Shown here: positions 6,087 to 14,451 of the stretch, in pieces
How positions within the stretch are numbered: the first letter of the stretch is position 1
How the letters are laid out: each line of letters starts with the position of its first letter
DNA from: Chloroflexota bacterium
GTDB taxonomy: Bacteria; Chloroflexota; Dormibacteria; Dormibacterales; Dormibacteraceae
Length of the DNA: 38,515 nucleotides
Assembly: GCA_005881825.1 (NCBI GenBank)
Contig: VBEO01000064.1
Coordinates: forward strand, 1 to 38,515
Direction of reading: 5' to 3'
Notes under the pieces: model-generated
Seen by the model: only the letters and a program-made list of their open reading frames with translations
The model's database searches: none
What the model was told of the DNA's origin: nothing
Translations under genes and position numbers: made by a program

Positions 6087-7064
6087 TCAGCTCACTTTCA
6101 GGACGACGTTGCCAACCTTCTGCCGTGTTTCAACGTACCGGGCCGCCTCGACGACCTGGTCCATGGGATAGATGCGATCAATCACCGGCCGGTAGTCACC
6201 CGCCTCGATGAGCTGCTTCAGCCACTGAAGGTCCTGCTTCGGGGTCGTCGATCCCATGCCCATCGCCACCCTCTTGTCACCGAACCGGCGGGTGGTGGCA
6301 GCGAGAACGAGGTTGCGCGCACCATCGGTCGGCAGATACCAACCGCCCGACTTCAGCGAGTTCCTGCTCCGGGAAAAGGAGAGCTTGCCCACGGCATCAA
6401 AGATGACGTCGTATTGGCGGCCGTTCTTGGTGAAATCTTCGATCGTGTAGTCGATGAGCTCGGCCGCGCCGAGCGACCGCGCCAGCTCGAAGTCTTTTGC
6501 CTGGCAGACGGCGATTACATGTGCGCCAAGGTGTCGTGCGAGCTGGACGCCGGCTGTGCCGATTGATCCCGAAGCGCCATAGACGAGCACGGTCGTCCCG
6601 CGCTCGAGGTGTGCCTGACGCAGGCATCCGGATGCGCTGAGAAATCCGTCCGCGATGCCGGCGGCCTCGTCGAAGGTGATGTTCCCGGGCTTCAGTGCGA
6701 TTCGGGATCTCGCGCGAACTGCGACGTATTCGGCGTTCGCCCCAAATCGCAACCCAGTCACTCCGAAGACTTCATCGCCCGGTTTGAATTCATGGACCGC
6801 CGCGCCGGCTGCCGCCACCTGGCCGGAGAATTCACTACCGGCGATCGGGTGCCGGGGACCTCGCACACCGAGGACCAGCCGTGCGACCAGTTGGTATCCG
6901 AGCCCGTAGCTCGCCTCCGCCTCCCGCACGTGCATATCCAGGCGGTTGACGGCCGAGGCGTGGACCTTGATCAGCACCTCGTCGTCAGCCGGCTCGGGTT
7001 TGGGCACCTCTTCGATGTGCAGGACGTCTGGCGGCCCGTATCGCCTGTAGACAACCGCCTTCAT
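6087..7064 (-). CDS. Zinc-free medium-chain dehydrogenase/quinone oxidoreductase-like NAD(P)-dependent alcohol dehydrogenase
   Basis: A 325-residue MDR-superfamily reductase. It has a GroES-like N-terminal half (KAVVYRRYGPPDVLHIEEV, HPIAGSEFSGQVAAAG) and a Rossmann half with VLVYGASGSIGTAGVQLA and the C-terminal QKVGNVVLKV strand. The structural zinc cysteines are absent, as in quinone oxidoreductase-like members. Start ATG 7064 begins with the canonical MKAVVYRRYG. A DUF3237 gene lies 19 bp upstream in the same direction and is probably co-transcribed. Substrate unknown; reduction of an activated double bond or a quinone is most likely. Confidence 0.87.
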   Translation of the reverse strand: MKAVVYRRYGPPDVLHIEEVPKPEPADDEVLIKVHASAVNRLDMHVREAEASYGLGYQLVARLVLGVRGPRHPIAGSEFSGQVAAAGAAVHEFKPGDEVFGVTGLRFGANAEYVAVRARSRIALKPGNITFDEAAGIADGFLSASGCLRQAHLERGTTVLVYGASGSIGTAGVQLARHLGAHVIAVCQAKDFELARSLGAAELIDYTIEDFTKNGRQYDVIFDAVGKLSFSRSRNSLKSGGWYLPTDGARNLVLAATTRRFGDKRVAMGMGSTTPKQDLQWLKQLIEAGDYRPVIDRIYPMDQVVEAARYVETRQKVGNVVLKVS

Positions 7065-7083
7065 GCGATCCCGGCAGCGGCTC

Positions 7084-7566
7084 TTATGCCTGCGCTTGGA
7101 TGAGATCGTTGACACACTCGAAAGCCCGTATGCGCCAAAGCTCCGGAGCGGCATAGGGCACGATGTCCGCCTCGAGCATCGCAAAGACACGGTTCACCCA
7201 TCTGTATCGTTCGTCGCCGGCTGCGAGCGTCAGGGCAGCCAACCCTGCACGGCGCTCGAATGGCTGCAAGGGATGGTGAGTTTTGGCGGCCTTGACCACC
7301 CCCCAGTTGTAGCCGCGAAAGGAGAACAGAATCTCGGCGCCGTCGTCCGTCGACAGCACTCCGTGGAAATATGGCAATGCAACGCCGTCGGCGCGCCGGC
7401 GGGGATGGTTGGTCCAGCGAAGATTGCCGGTCAGCCGGGTTCCACTCACGTGCCCACCGCCTTGGGCATATGACGCAATGTCACCGCTCTCGCCGTACGC
7501 AGCTATGCCGGTCTCCGTGCTTTCGTCGTAGATGAGCTCTCCCTCAAACAGGGGGACCAGTTTCAT
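7084..7566 (-). CDS. DUF3237 family protein
   Basis: A 160-residue single-domain beta-rich protein. The N-terminus MKLVPLFEGELIYDE, a central GGGHVSGTRLTGNLRW, and STDDGAEILFSFRGYNWG match the DUF3237 pattern, whose members have no settled function. ATG 7566 has GGAGG 6 nt upstream; longer in-frame starts do not resemble the family. First gene of a two-gene unit with the oxidoreductase. Confidence 0.75.
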   Translation of the reverse strand: MKLVPLFEGELIYDESTETGIAAYGESGDIASYAQGGGHVSGTRLTGNLRWTNHPRRRADGVALPYFHGVLSTDDGAEILFSFRGYNWGVVKAAKTHHPLQPFERRAGLAALTLAAGDERYRWVNRVFAMLEADIVPYAAPELWRIRAFECVNDLIQAQA

Positions 7567-7743
7567 CTGACACCTCCATACGCCGCCACCACCCCAGCCA
7601 TTTGCAAGCAGCTCACGTCCCGGGATATCAGCGTGGCAAACGAAAGTAGCCGCAGTTGTAAACGCCGACCTCACCGAAAGCGCAAGGGCCGCCCGTGGCG
7701 AACGTTATACCGCACGTGCCCGATCTACCTGAACGGGCGGGGG

Positions 7744-9408
7744 GTGATTTCGATAGCGGCAAACCAGTGGGAACGGCCGCCGGAGGGGACCTTGCCCGCG
7801 CGACTCGATGATCTAGCTACTGAGCTTCGAGTTCCGCCGTCGGATCTCGAAATACTTCCGGACCGAGTCCTGGACGCGATCAGAGAGCGGATTGCCTTCG
7901 ATGACCTCACGGGCGTGCTGCGCCGGGCAAGCGGACTGATCGCCGCCGAGCGCGAGATCAAACGCTCGCGCCGTGCCGGCTCGACTCGAGTGGTGGCGGC
8001 CTTCCTCGACGTGGATGGGCTCAAGGCCACGAACGACATGTATGGCCATCCCGCGGGCGACGAATTGCTGCGGCAGTTGGCGGCGCTCCTGAGGGCCAGG
8101 CTGCGCGGACAGGACCTCATCTTCCGTTATGGCGGTGACGAGTTCGTCTGCCTGTTCGTTGACGCCGATCTCGAGGGCGCCCAGCGACTGACGCACGAGC
8201 TGAACCATGAGTTCAGGTCACGCCATCGTCACAGCCTGTCCATCGGACTCGCGCAATTGCGCATGGACGACACGGCGCGGACACTTCTGGCGCGCGCGGA
8301 CGCGGCTCTTTATGCGCAGCGAAAGAGCCCGGCGACGCGCCGGCAGCACCTCCCGCCCCTCGACCGGCAGCCGAGACCACAGGGCGAGACGCTTCCGAAC
8401 CAGCGTGACGAACCGTCACCGTCACCAGCGCGTGGACAGCCGAGCCGAGCAGCCATCGGTCCGATCCTGAGGGCTGCCCACGAGCACCTTGCGCTTGAGC
8501 TGCTCTTCACCTCGGCCGGCGATGAGATCGGAAAGCCGCGGGAGGCAGTCCCTGTGGTGCTGGCTGACGGAACCGTTTGCGGCGGCCTGTACTGCCGCAA
8601 CCGCCGCCGCCTGGCGCGACGCGATCGGCAATTTCTCGCAGTGCTGGCGCGCGTGGTTGGTGAGACCGTTGACGAGCTGAAGGTGGCAGACGCCCAGCGC
8701 GGCGAGCACGTGCGCACGATCATCGACGCCGGCCTGATCGGCCTGGCGCTCCAACCCATCGTGGATCTGGATGCGAGCAGAGTGGTTGGACTCGAAGCGC
8801 TGGCCCGCTTTCCTTCCGAAACGGGTGCCGGACCCGAGCTGCTGCTGGCCGAGGCCGACGTTGCCGGTCTGGCGATGGAGCTCGAACTAATGGTCTGCGA
8901 GACGGCGATCCAACGACTCCGTGACCTGCCGTCGAACGCCTACCTCGCCATGAACGCGTCGCCGAGCCTCGTTCAATCTCCCGCATTCGCCGCCGTGCTG
9001 GAGCGGCTACCGCTCTCTCGACTGGTCGTGGAGCTTACGGAGCACTCGCGCATCGACGACTACGGCCGCATACGCCTGGCGCTCGAGCCGGCGAGGCTGC
9101 AGGGCATGAGGCTGGCGATCGATGACGTGGGCGCCGGCTTCGCCGGCTTCGGTCACATGCTCGGACTGGAGCCGGACATCATCAAGCTCGACATCAGCCT
9201 GATTCGGCACATCGACGCCCACGCGGCGAGGCGATCGCTTGTAGCCTCCATGGTCGCTTTCGGCCGCCAAACGTCTGCCGATGTCGTGGCCGAAGGCATA
9301 GAGACCAAGCAGGAGCTGGACACGTTGCGCGCACTCGGTGTGCGCTATGGCCAGGGATTCCTTCTCGGCCGGCCGTCCGCCGTCTCCTCCGTGGTGCACG
9401 AGAACTGA
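7744..9408 (+). CDS. GGDEF-EAL diguanylate cyclase/phosphodiesterase
   Basis: A 554-residue soluble c-di-GMP enzyme. A short N-terminal part is followed by a GGDEF domain with an intact RYGGDEF (130-134) and an RGQD inhibitory I-site five residues before it. A weak GAF-like linker comes next, then an EAL domain starting at EALARF (351). The EAL metal and catalytic residues are all visible: the Asn of LAMNASPS, VELTEH, AIDDVGAGF, IIKLDIS and VVAEGIET with GQGFLLG. Both activities therefore look possible. GTG 7744 is preferred over the GTG at 7633 because the upstream 37 residues are basic and low in family likeness. No transmembrane segment was seen. Confidence 0.92.
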   Translation: MISIAANQWERPPEGTLPARLDDLATELRVPPSDLEILPDRVLDAIRERIAFDDLTGVLRRASGLIAAEREIKRSRRAGSTRVVAAFLDVDGLKATNDMYGHPAGDELLRQLAALLRARLRGQDLIFRYGGDEFVCLFVDADLEGAQRLTHELNHEFRSRHRHSLSIGLAQLRMDDTARTLLARADAALYAQRKSPATRRQHLPPLDRQPRPQGETLPNQRDEPSPSPARGQPSRAAIGPILRAAHEHLALELLFTSAGDEIGKPREAVPVVLADGTVCGGLYCRNRRRLARRDRQFLAVLARVVGETVDELKVADAQRGEHVRTIIDAGLIGLALQPIVDLDASRVVGLEALARFPSETGAGPELLLAEADVAGLAMELELMVCETAIQRLRDLPSNAYLAMNASPSLVQSPAFAAVLERLPLSRLVVELTEHSRIDDYGRIRLALEPARLQGMRLAIDDVGAGFAGFGHMLGLEPDIIKLDISLIRHIDAHAARRSLVASMVAFGRQTSADVVAEGIETKQELDTLRALGVRYGQGFLLGRPSAVSSVVHEN

Positions 9409-9435
9409 TCTTCTGATTGCCGTCCGGATGAAGCC

Positions 9436-9951
9436 TCAGCAGTCGAACACGCCCCAGCAGATGTCGTTGCGCAGCCGCTGATCATCGAGGACCAGTTCGC
9501 GGATCGCGTCGGGGAGCTGTTCACGCTGCCATCGGCACTCGAGCCGACCGGACCCCTCACTCTGACCGACAGGAGCGGCTGCACGGACCGCCTTGATCGC
9601 GTAGGCCGCAGCTCCCAGCTCGTGCGCGGCGACGTGCGCCACCGCCGCAGCCTGGGCGGCGGCATATGCGGCGTAGCGGGCGCCGCCGGTCAAGTCTCGA
9701 GCAGCCCCGTTGGCGTGGCCTGCAGACTCTCGCGCTTGGGACATCTTGATCTCACCCCGCACCCATGCCCGAGCCTGCGCGATCGCTTGGCGGGGCCGTG
9801 GATCCGACGGCCTAACCGACTCGAACAGGTGCAGCACATGTTCAGCGCAGGTTGCGGCCCACAGCGCGAGCAGGTGATGGTCCGAATCGGTGAGCGTCCC
9901 ACCGCGGCGGATGGTGATGAAACGAGGGTCACGCTGTTTGGGAAGGATCAC
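9436..9951 (-). CDS. Putative immunity protein-like (Imm5-like, Ala-rich helical) protein
   Basis: A 171-residue alpha-helical, alanine-rich protein. PRFITIRRGG, then DHHLLALWAATCAEHVLHLF, PRQAIAQARAWVRGEI and repeated Ala-rich helices (YAAYAAAQAAAVAHVA) match a family annotated as putative immunity protein. No toxin or export gene is nearby, so an immunity role here is only a name carried by the family. GTG 9951 lies 17 nt after the sigma-factor stop, indicating an operon with sigma factor and VOC genes. Confidence 0.6.
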   Translation of the reverse strand: MILPKQRDPRFITIRRGGTLTDSDHHLLALWAATCAEHVLHLFESVRPSDPRPRQAIAQARAWVRGEIKMSQARESAGHANGAARDLTGGARYAAYAAAQAAAVAHVAAHELGAAAYAIKAVRAAAPVGQSEGSGRLECRWQREQLPDAIRELVLDDQRLRNDICWGVFDC

Positions 9952-9968
9952 CGTCAGCCCCCAGGCTG

Positions 9969-10829
9969 CTACGTCAGCGCCAGCCGCGCCAGCCGCTCGC
10001 GGTCGGCGACCATAATGATCTGGACGATCCGGCCGCCGGCGACGTCGAATTCCCACACCACCCGCGGCCGCCCGCGCGGCGCCCAGATCAGGCCAGGCAA
10101 ACCGTCGATGAGCGCTTCCTCCGCAGTTTGGGCCCGGCCCGCGAAGGTTGCCGCGACCGCGCTCGCGCCGCGGATCAAGGGCGGCGACCCGAGGCTCACC
10201 GCCACGGCGTCCGCCCGCATCCTGACGTCGGGTGCCAGCAGTCGCAGCAGGCCTTCGAAGTCGCCCGCCCTGGCCGCGGCCAGGAAGGCTCCCACCACCT
10301 CTCGGCGCCGCTGAACGTCATCGCCGCCGCCCGCGCCGCGCACCCGCCGCCGAGCCCGGCTGGCCAGCTGCCGGGCGGCGGCCGGCGAGCAGTCCACGAT
10401 GGCCGCGATCTCCGCGAAGGGCACGTCGAACAAGTCGTGCAGAACGAAGGCGAGGCGCTCGTGCGGCGTCAGGGTCTCCAGGACGATCAGCAGCGCCTGG
10501 CCGACGGAGTCGACGAGCACCGCCTCCGCCTCGGGATCGTTCTCGGCCGGCTGAGCTTCGACGCCGGCCAGCGGTTCCAGCGCATCCTCGCGACGTGTCC
10601 GGCGTGAGCGGAGCATGTCCAGCGACACGCGGGCCACAACTGTGGTCAGCCAGCCTCCGAAGTTCTCGACCGCATCGGCGTCGGCGCGGCTCACCTTGAT
10701 CCAGGCTTCCTGCACCGCGTCGTCGGCTTCGCTCGGCGACCCCAGCATTCGCAGCGCGACCGCCCGCAGGCGCGGACGGTGCGCTTCGAAGTACTCAGCG
10801 AGCCAGGGCTGCACGGTGGCAGATCTCAC
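9969..10829 (-). CDS. ECF sigma factor, SigJ-type with SnoaL-like C-terminal domain
   Basis: A 286-residue extracytoplasmic-function sigma factor. Region 2 is at about 10-80 (YFEAHRPRLRAVALRMLGS, ADDAVQEAWIKV, FGGWLTTVVAR). Region 4 is at about 125-180 (LTPHERLAFVLHDLFDVPF, then a helix-turn-helix with SPAAARQLASRARRRV). The C-terminal third is a SnoaL/NTF2-like fold (AAARAGDFEGLLRLLAPDV) that regulates SigJ-type factors in place of an anti-sigma factor. GTG 10829 overlaps the upstream stop as GTGA, so translation is coupled to the VOC gene. The inducing signal is unknown. Confidence 0.88.
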   Translation of the reverse strand: MRSATVQPWLAEYFEAHRPRLRAVALRMLGSPSEADDAVQEAWIKVSRADADAVENFGGWLTTVVARVSLDMLRSRRTRREDALEPLAGVEAQPAENDPEAEAVLVDSVGQALLIVLETLTPHERLAFVLHDLFDVPFAEIAAIVDCSPAAARQLASRARRRVRGAGGGDDVQRRREVVGAFLAAARAGDFEGLLRLLAPDVRMRADAVAVSLGSPPLIRGASAVAATFAGRAQTAEEALIDGLPGLIWAPRGRPRVVWEFDVAGGRIVQIIMVADRERLARLALT

Positions 10830-11230
10830 GCGGGCTGCAGGTCGAGGTTCCAGCCGATGCCGAAACGATCGCTGAGCCAGGCGGCCGCCCCGCCCCACGG
10901 TCCTTCGGTCAGGGGCATCTTGACCTGGCCTCCCTCCGCCAGCTTCTCGAACGCCGCCCGCATTTCGTCGCGGTCGCTGCCGACGAGGACGACCGCCATG
11001 TTGTCGCCCGCGGTTGTCGGGTACTTCGGGTGGCCGTCGGAACCGATCAGTAGAAACCCGTCACCTGCCAGGCGTGCGTGCTGGATGCGATCCCCGGGCT
11101 GGGCGGGCCGGGTCTGGCCTGTCTCGTCGGCCGCGTAAAGCTCAAGCTTGCCGCCCAGGATGCTGTGGTACAGCTCCATGGCCTCGCGGGCCCGACCCTG
11201 GAAATTGATGTACGGCGCGATCTTTTGCAT
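10826..11230 (-). CDS. VOC family (PhnB/glyoxalase-like) protein
   Basis: A 134-residue protein with two beta-alpha-beta-beta-beta units. The start QKIAPYINFQGRAREAMELY, the central GDGFLLIGSDGHP, and the end WGGAAAWLSDRFGIGWNLDL are typical of PhnB-like/3-demethylubiquinone-type VOC proteins of unknown substrate. ATG 11230 has GGAGG 11 nt upstream, and a TAGGTT -10-like box lies just before that. The stop overlaps the sigma-factor start, a frequent pairing with SigJ-type sigma factors. Confidence 0.82.
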   Translation of the reverse strand: MQKIAPYINFQGRAREAMELYHSILGGKLELYAADETGQTRPAQPGDRIQHARLAGDGFLLIGSDGHPKYPTTAGDNMAVVLVGSDRDEMRAAFEKLAEGGQVKMPLTEGPWGGAAAWLSDRFGIGWNLDLQPA

Positions 11231-11286
11231 CTTTGAGAACACCTCCAAACCTATGACGGATGAGCACGGCCGGTTGTGACAGCCGT

Positions 11287-12138
11287 CTAGGCCCGGGCCC
11301 GGGTCTGCTCCTCGCTGACCTGCCAAAGGCGGCGGGCAGCCGTGTCGTCTTCGGCGGCGGCCGAGGGCCGCACCCGCCGGCGGTCGGCGAAATAGCCCCC
11401 GCTCTGGCCTTCCGGCTCGGCCGAGTCGGCCAGCCAGACCAGCGTCTCCGCACCCTTCTCCGGGGTGCGCGCGAAGGGGCGGATCAACGTCATGCCCAGC
11501 GCCATCAGGGGCCCATTGTTGCGGTTGAAGCCGCTGGCCACGACGCCCGGATGGAAGCAGAAAGTTTCGACGCCGCTGCCCTCTAGACGGCGGGCGAGGT
11601 CGCGCGTGAAGAGGATGTTGGCCAGCTTGGTCTGGGCATAGCGCCTGAATCCATAGGGGCCATATGCCCGCTCCCCCGCGAGGTCGTCAAAGGGAATGGC
11701 GGAGGCGCCCTGATGCGCATCGGAGGCGGTCGTGATGACGCGCGCGGGGGCGCTCGCGCGGAGACGCTCGATCAGCAACTCGGTGAGCAGGAAGGGCGCC
11801 AGGTGATTGACCGCCCAGGTCAGCTCGAGGCCGTCGCCGGTGAGCCGGCGCCTGCTGTTGACGGCGCCCGCGTTGTTGATCAGCACGTCGAGGCGCGGAT
11901 AGCGCGCCAGCACCTCGGCCGCCAGGTGCCGCACAGACTCCTGGGACGACAGGTCGGCGATCAGGACGTCGACCTCGCCGCCGATGGCCCCAGCGGCCGC
12001 CTGGCCCCGTTGATCGCTGCGTGCCGTGATCGTGAGGGCGGCGCCTCGCCGGGTCAGTTCGCGAGCCGCGGCGAGGCCGATGCCCCGGCTGGCGCCGGTG
12101 ATCAGCACCCGTTTGCCGCGAACGCCCGTCCATGCCAT
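11287..12138 (-). CDS. Short-chain dehydrogenase/reductase (retinol dehydrogenase-like)
   Basis: A 283-residue classical SDR. The cofactor loop TGASRGIG is at about 14-21, NNAG at about 88-91, the active Tyr and Lys are in RYAQTK, and HPGVV follows. The RSDQRG segment after beta-2 suggests NADP preference. The overall pattern resembles retinol-dehydrogenase/WWOX-like SDRs; substrate unknown. It lies 56 bp from the VOC gene with no clear promoter between. Confidence 0.88.
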   Translation of the reverse strand: MAWTGVRGKRVLITGASRGIGLAAARELTRRGAALTITARSDQRGQAAAGAIGGEVDVLIADLSSQESVRHLAAEVLARYPRLDVLINNAGAVNSRRRLTGDGLELTWAVNHLAPFLLTELLIERLRASAPARVITTASDAHQGASAIPFDDLAGERAYGPYGFRRYAQTKLANILFTRDLARRLEGSGVETFCFHPGVVASGFNRNNGPLMALGMTLIRPFARTPEKGAETLVWLADSAEPEGQSGGYFADRRRVRPSAAAEDDTAARRLWQVSEEQTRARA

Positions 12139-12210
12139 GAGAGTGAAGGGCCCCCCGGCGGGCGACCCTCCCGCACGTTAGCTCAGGCCGTACCGGAGTT
12201 GCTGGCTCGG

Positions 12211-12248
12211 AGCTGGGGCGCCCGGGGGGTAAACGGGCGCTCCCAGCT
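12211..12248. other. Strong hairpin in a divergent intergenic region
   Basis: The left arm AGCTGGGGCGCCCG (12211-12224) and right arm CGGGCGCTCCCAGCT (12234-12248) pair over 14 bp with one bulged base and a 9-nt loop. No T-run follows on either strand, so it does not look like a simple terminator. The rest of 12139-12350 holds only a possible -10 for the CBS gene. Confidence 0.5.
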
Positions 12249-12338
12249 GCAGGCCAAGGCTAGGCACGGCCGGCGGCCTCGACCATGCCCGCGGCGACGC
12301 CGGCTGTGTCGGCCTCGTCACAGTCGCCCGATCGGTGC

Positions 12339-12344
12339 TAGCGT
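12339..12344 (+). promoter_or_regulatory. Candidate -10 for the CBS-domain gene
   Basis: TAGCGT sits 6 nt before TTG 12351, with GTCACA (12317-12322) 16 bp upstream as a weak -35. This again fits a leaderless start. Confidence 0.4.
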
Positions 12345-12350
12345 CGAGGC

Positions 12351-12731
12351 TTGGCTGCCGTCGCCGACTACATGAGCCGGGAGCTCCTGGTCGTGGAGCC
12401 CGACGCCGGGCTGGCCGCGGCGGCCTCCCTGATGGCGCAGCGCCGCGTCGGCTCGGTCCTGGTGATCGACGGCCAGACCCTGCTGGGCATCTTCACCGAG
12501 CGCGACATCGTGCGCGCGGTGTCGCACGACGTCATGGCCATGCAGGAGCCCGTCTCCGACTGGATGTCCCGCTCGCCGATCACGGTCACGCCCGAGACGC
12601 CCATTGACGAGGCCCGTCGCCTGATGCTCGACCATCACTTCCGCCACCTTCCCGTAAAGCAGGGCGATGAGCTGGTGGGCATGATTTCGATGCGCGACCT
12701 CGCGCGGGCCTCAGCTGAGAGCGGGGACTAG
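12351..12731 (+). CDS. Two-CBS-domain protein
   Basis: A 126-residue protein consisting of one Bateman module. CBS1 spans about 1-58 (VADYMSRELLVVEPDAGL, GIFTERDIVRAV) and CBS2 about 64-122 (VSDWMSRSPITVTPETPI, GMISMRDLARA). Such stand-alone modules bind adenine nucleotides and regulate partner proteins; no partner is evident nearby. TTG 12351 matches the family N-terminus; the next in-frame ATG (12372) would trim the first strand. The 3' end overlaps the convergent DJ-1 gene by 21 bp. Confidence 0.85.
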   Translation: MAAVADYMSRELLVVEPDAGLAAAASLMAQRRVGSVLVIDGQTLLGIFTERDIVRAVSHDVMAMQEPVSDWMSRSPITVTPETPIDEARRLMLDHHFRHLPVKQGDELVGMISMRDLARASAESGD

Positions 12732-13310
12732 GCCGCCGAAGAGCCTCTCCCAACCATCGATCACGTCCGGCTCGAACACCTCGAGCTGCCGGAAGATGGC
12801 GGCCGCGAAGTCAACCGATCCCACCGCCGGCGCCGTGATCAGCCCATCCTCGGAGACCACGCGGGCGTCGACGTACTGAGCGGCGCCGCGGTAGCCGGCA
12901 GCGCCCTTCAAGAACTCCAGCGAGTTGCTGGTGTGACGGCGGCGATCGAGCAGCCCGGCCTGCGCCAGCCCGAAGGTGGCGCCGCAGATCGCCGCCACAG
13001 GCACCCCGGCGGCCAGGAACTCCGCCGCCTTGGCCACGGCTCCGGACCCGGCGCCGGACTCCCAGGTGTTGGCCCCGGGGAGGATGAGGAGGGCGCTGGT
13101 CTCCGGGATCAGGTCTTCGACGACCATGTCCGGCACCACTGAGAGGCCGCCCATGCTGCGCACCCGGCTCCAGGAATCGGCCACCGTGCGCACCCGGTAG
13201 CGGCCTGGTTCCTTCTGCCAGGCGGGGTCGTTGAGACGCGCCACCGCGTAGCTCGGCTCCCAGTCGGCGAAGCTGTCCAGCACGTAGAGGTGGACGCTCT
13301 TGCCCGCCAT
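12711..13310 (-). CDS. DJ-1/PfpI family (GATase1-like) protein
   Basis: A 199-residue class I glutamine-amidotransferase-like protein. The nucleophile elbow AAICGATFGL puts the reactive Cys at about 109; LLILPGANTWES precedes it, and TSNSLEFL and PAVGSVDFAAAIF follow. Members act as glyoxalases, chaperones or regulators. ATG 13310 overlaps the stop of a 44-codon ORF (TGATG), implying translational coupling. A divergent WYL regulator gene lies upstream and is a plausible controller. Confidence 0.87.
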   Translation of the reverse strand: MAGKSVHLYVLDSFADWEPSYAVARLNDPAWQKEPGRYRVRTVADSWSRVRSMGGLSVVPDMVVEDLIPETSALLILPGANTWESGAGSGAVAKAAEFLAAGVPVAAICGATFGLAQAGLLDRRRHTSNSLEFLKGAAGYRGAAQYVDARVVSEDGLITAPAVGSVDFAAAIFRQLEVFEPDVIDGWERLFGGLVPALS

Positions 13311-13444
13311 CAACGGCGCTCCCCCCGCTCCTCGGCGGACTCCGGCTGGTAGATCCGAAGCCGGCGGCGCTGCTCGGCCGCGGCCACCCTCTCGGCCAGC
13401 TCGACGCGTGCGAAGTACATCAGCAGCTCTGCATTCATCACCAT
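13310..13444 (-). CDS. Small ORF (44 aa) coupled to the DJ-1/PfpI gene
   Basis: Encodes a short charged helix (MNAELLMYFARVELAERV, then RRRLRIYQPESAEERGERR), starting at ATG 13444 or 13438 and ending in a TGATG overlap with the next gene. A TAGCCT -10 lies 7 nt upstream of ATG 13444, the same spacing as other leaderless starts here, which supports it being translated. It may be a leader peptide or a small protein; no family was recognised. Confidence 0.5.
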   Translation of the reverse strand: MVMNAELLMYFARVELAERVAAAEQRRRLRIYQPESAEERGERR

Positions 13445-13506
13445 GCCCACCAGGCTAGTCTCCAAACAGGACAGATTCCGCCCTCATTGTCCGTAAAATC
13501 AGTTCG
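13445..13506. promoter_or_regulatory. Divergent promoter region with inverted repeat (WYL regulator / DJ-1 operon)
   Basis: The minus-strand -10 TAGCCT (13457-13452) and the plus-strand -10 TAAAAT (13494-13499) face away from each other. Each is 7 nt from its start codon. Between them is an inverted repeat GGACA (13469-13473) / TGTCC (13488-13492), centre spacing 19 bp, a plausible site for the WYL regulator controlling both directions. Confidence 0.5.
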
Positions 13507-14451
13507 TTGGACACCTCTTTCGGGCGACTGCTGACCCTTCTCGAGCTGCTCCAGGCCTACCGCCGGCTGAGCGCCAAGGACATCGCCCAGCGACTGGAGG
13601 TGGACGTGCGCACCGTTCGCCGATACGTGGCCGGCCTGCAGGAGATGGGGATCCCCATCGAGGGCGAGCGCGGAGCGGCCGGGGGCTATCGCCTCCGGCC
13701 TGGGTTCCGGCTGCCGCCGCTGATGTTCAGCAACGAGGAGGCGCTGGCGGTCGTCCTTGGATTGCTGGCCGCGCAACGCCTGGGCCTGCTGTCCCAGGGG
13801 ACGGCGGTGCAGGGTGCGATGGCCAAGCTCGACCGCGTGCTGCCCGACCAGCTGCGTGGCCGGGTGCGTGCGGCACAGGGCACTTTGGCCTTGCCCGAGG
13901 CGATGGCTCGGGGTACGGCCGATGCCGCGCTCGTCCTCAGCCTCAGCGCAGCCGCCGGTGACGGCCAGCGCGCACAGCTCCGCTACCAGGCCGGCGACGG
14001 GCGGGTCACCGAGCGCCGCCTCGATCCTTATGGCGTGGCCTTCCAGAGCGGGGCCTGGTACGTGGTCGGCTGGGACCACCTGCGCAGCGATCTGCGCACG
14101 CTGCGCCTGGACCGGATCCTGGCCTGCCGGGTCACCTCGGAAAGATTCCGGCGACCCAAGAGCTTCGACGTCCGCGCACACGTCCAGCAGGCCATCGCCC
14201 GCGTGCCCTGGCGCTGGGAAGCCGAGGTGCTGATGGAGACCACGCTGCGCCAGGCGCGGCGCCGGATCGCACCCACCCTGGGCGTGCTCGAGGAGCGGCC
14301 CGAAGGCGTGCTGCTGCGGATCGGAGCCGAGGAACTGGACTGGATCGCACGCTTCCTGGCCGGCCTCGACGTCCCCTTCAAAGTCCTGCGCCCGGACGAG
14401 TTGAAGGCGGCTCTGGCCGCCCACTGCAGGCGGCTGCTGGCTACGGCCTAG
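13507..14451 (+). CDS. WYL-domain transcriptional regulator (YafY-type)
   Basis: A 314-residue regulator. An N-terminal HTH_11/DeoR-like winged helix (LLQAYRRLSAKDIAQRLEVD, RTVRRYVAGLQEMGIPIEGE) is followed by a WYL sensor domain with the AAGGYRLRPG motif and a ligand-binding strand YGVAFQSGAWYVVGWD, then a WCX C-terminal extension. TTG 13507 is set by the -10 7 nt upstream. It is divergent from the small ORF and DJ-1 unit, a common arrangement for local control. It overlaps the next convergent gene by 11 bp. Confidence 0.9.
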   Translation: MDTSFGRLLTLLELLQAYRRLSAKDIAQRLEVDVRTVRRYVAGLQEMGIPIEGERGAAGGYRLRPGFRLPPLMFSNEEALAVVLGLLAAQRLGLLSQGTAVQGAMAKLDRVLPDQLRGRVRAAQGTLALPEAMARGTADAALVLSLSAAAGDGQRAQLRYQAGDGRVTERRLDPYGVAFQSGAWYVVGWDHLRSDLRTLRLDRILACRVTSERFRRPKSFDVRAHVQQAIARVPWRWEAEVLMETTLRQARRRIAPTLGVLEERPEGVLLRIGAEELDWIARFLAGLDVPFKVLRPDELKAALAAHCRRLLATA

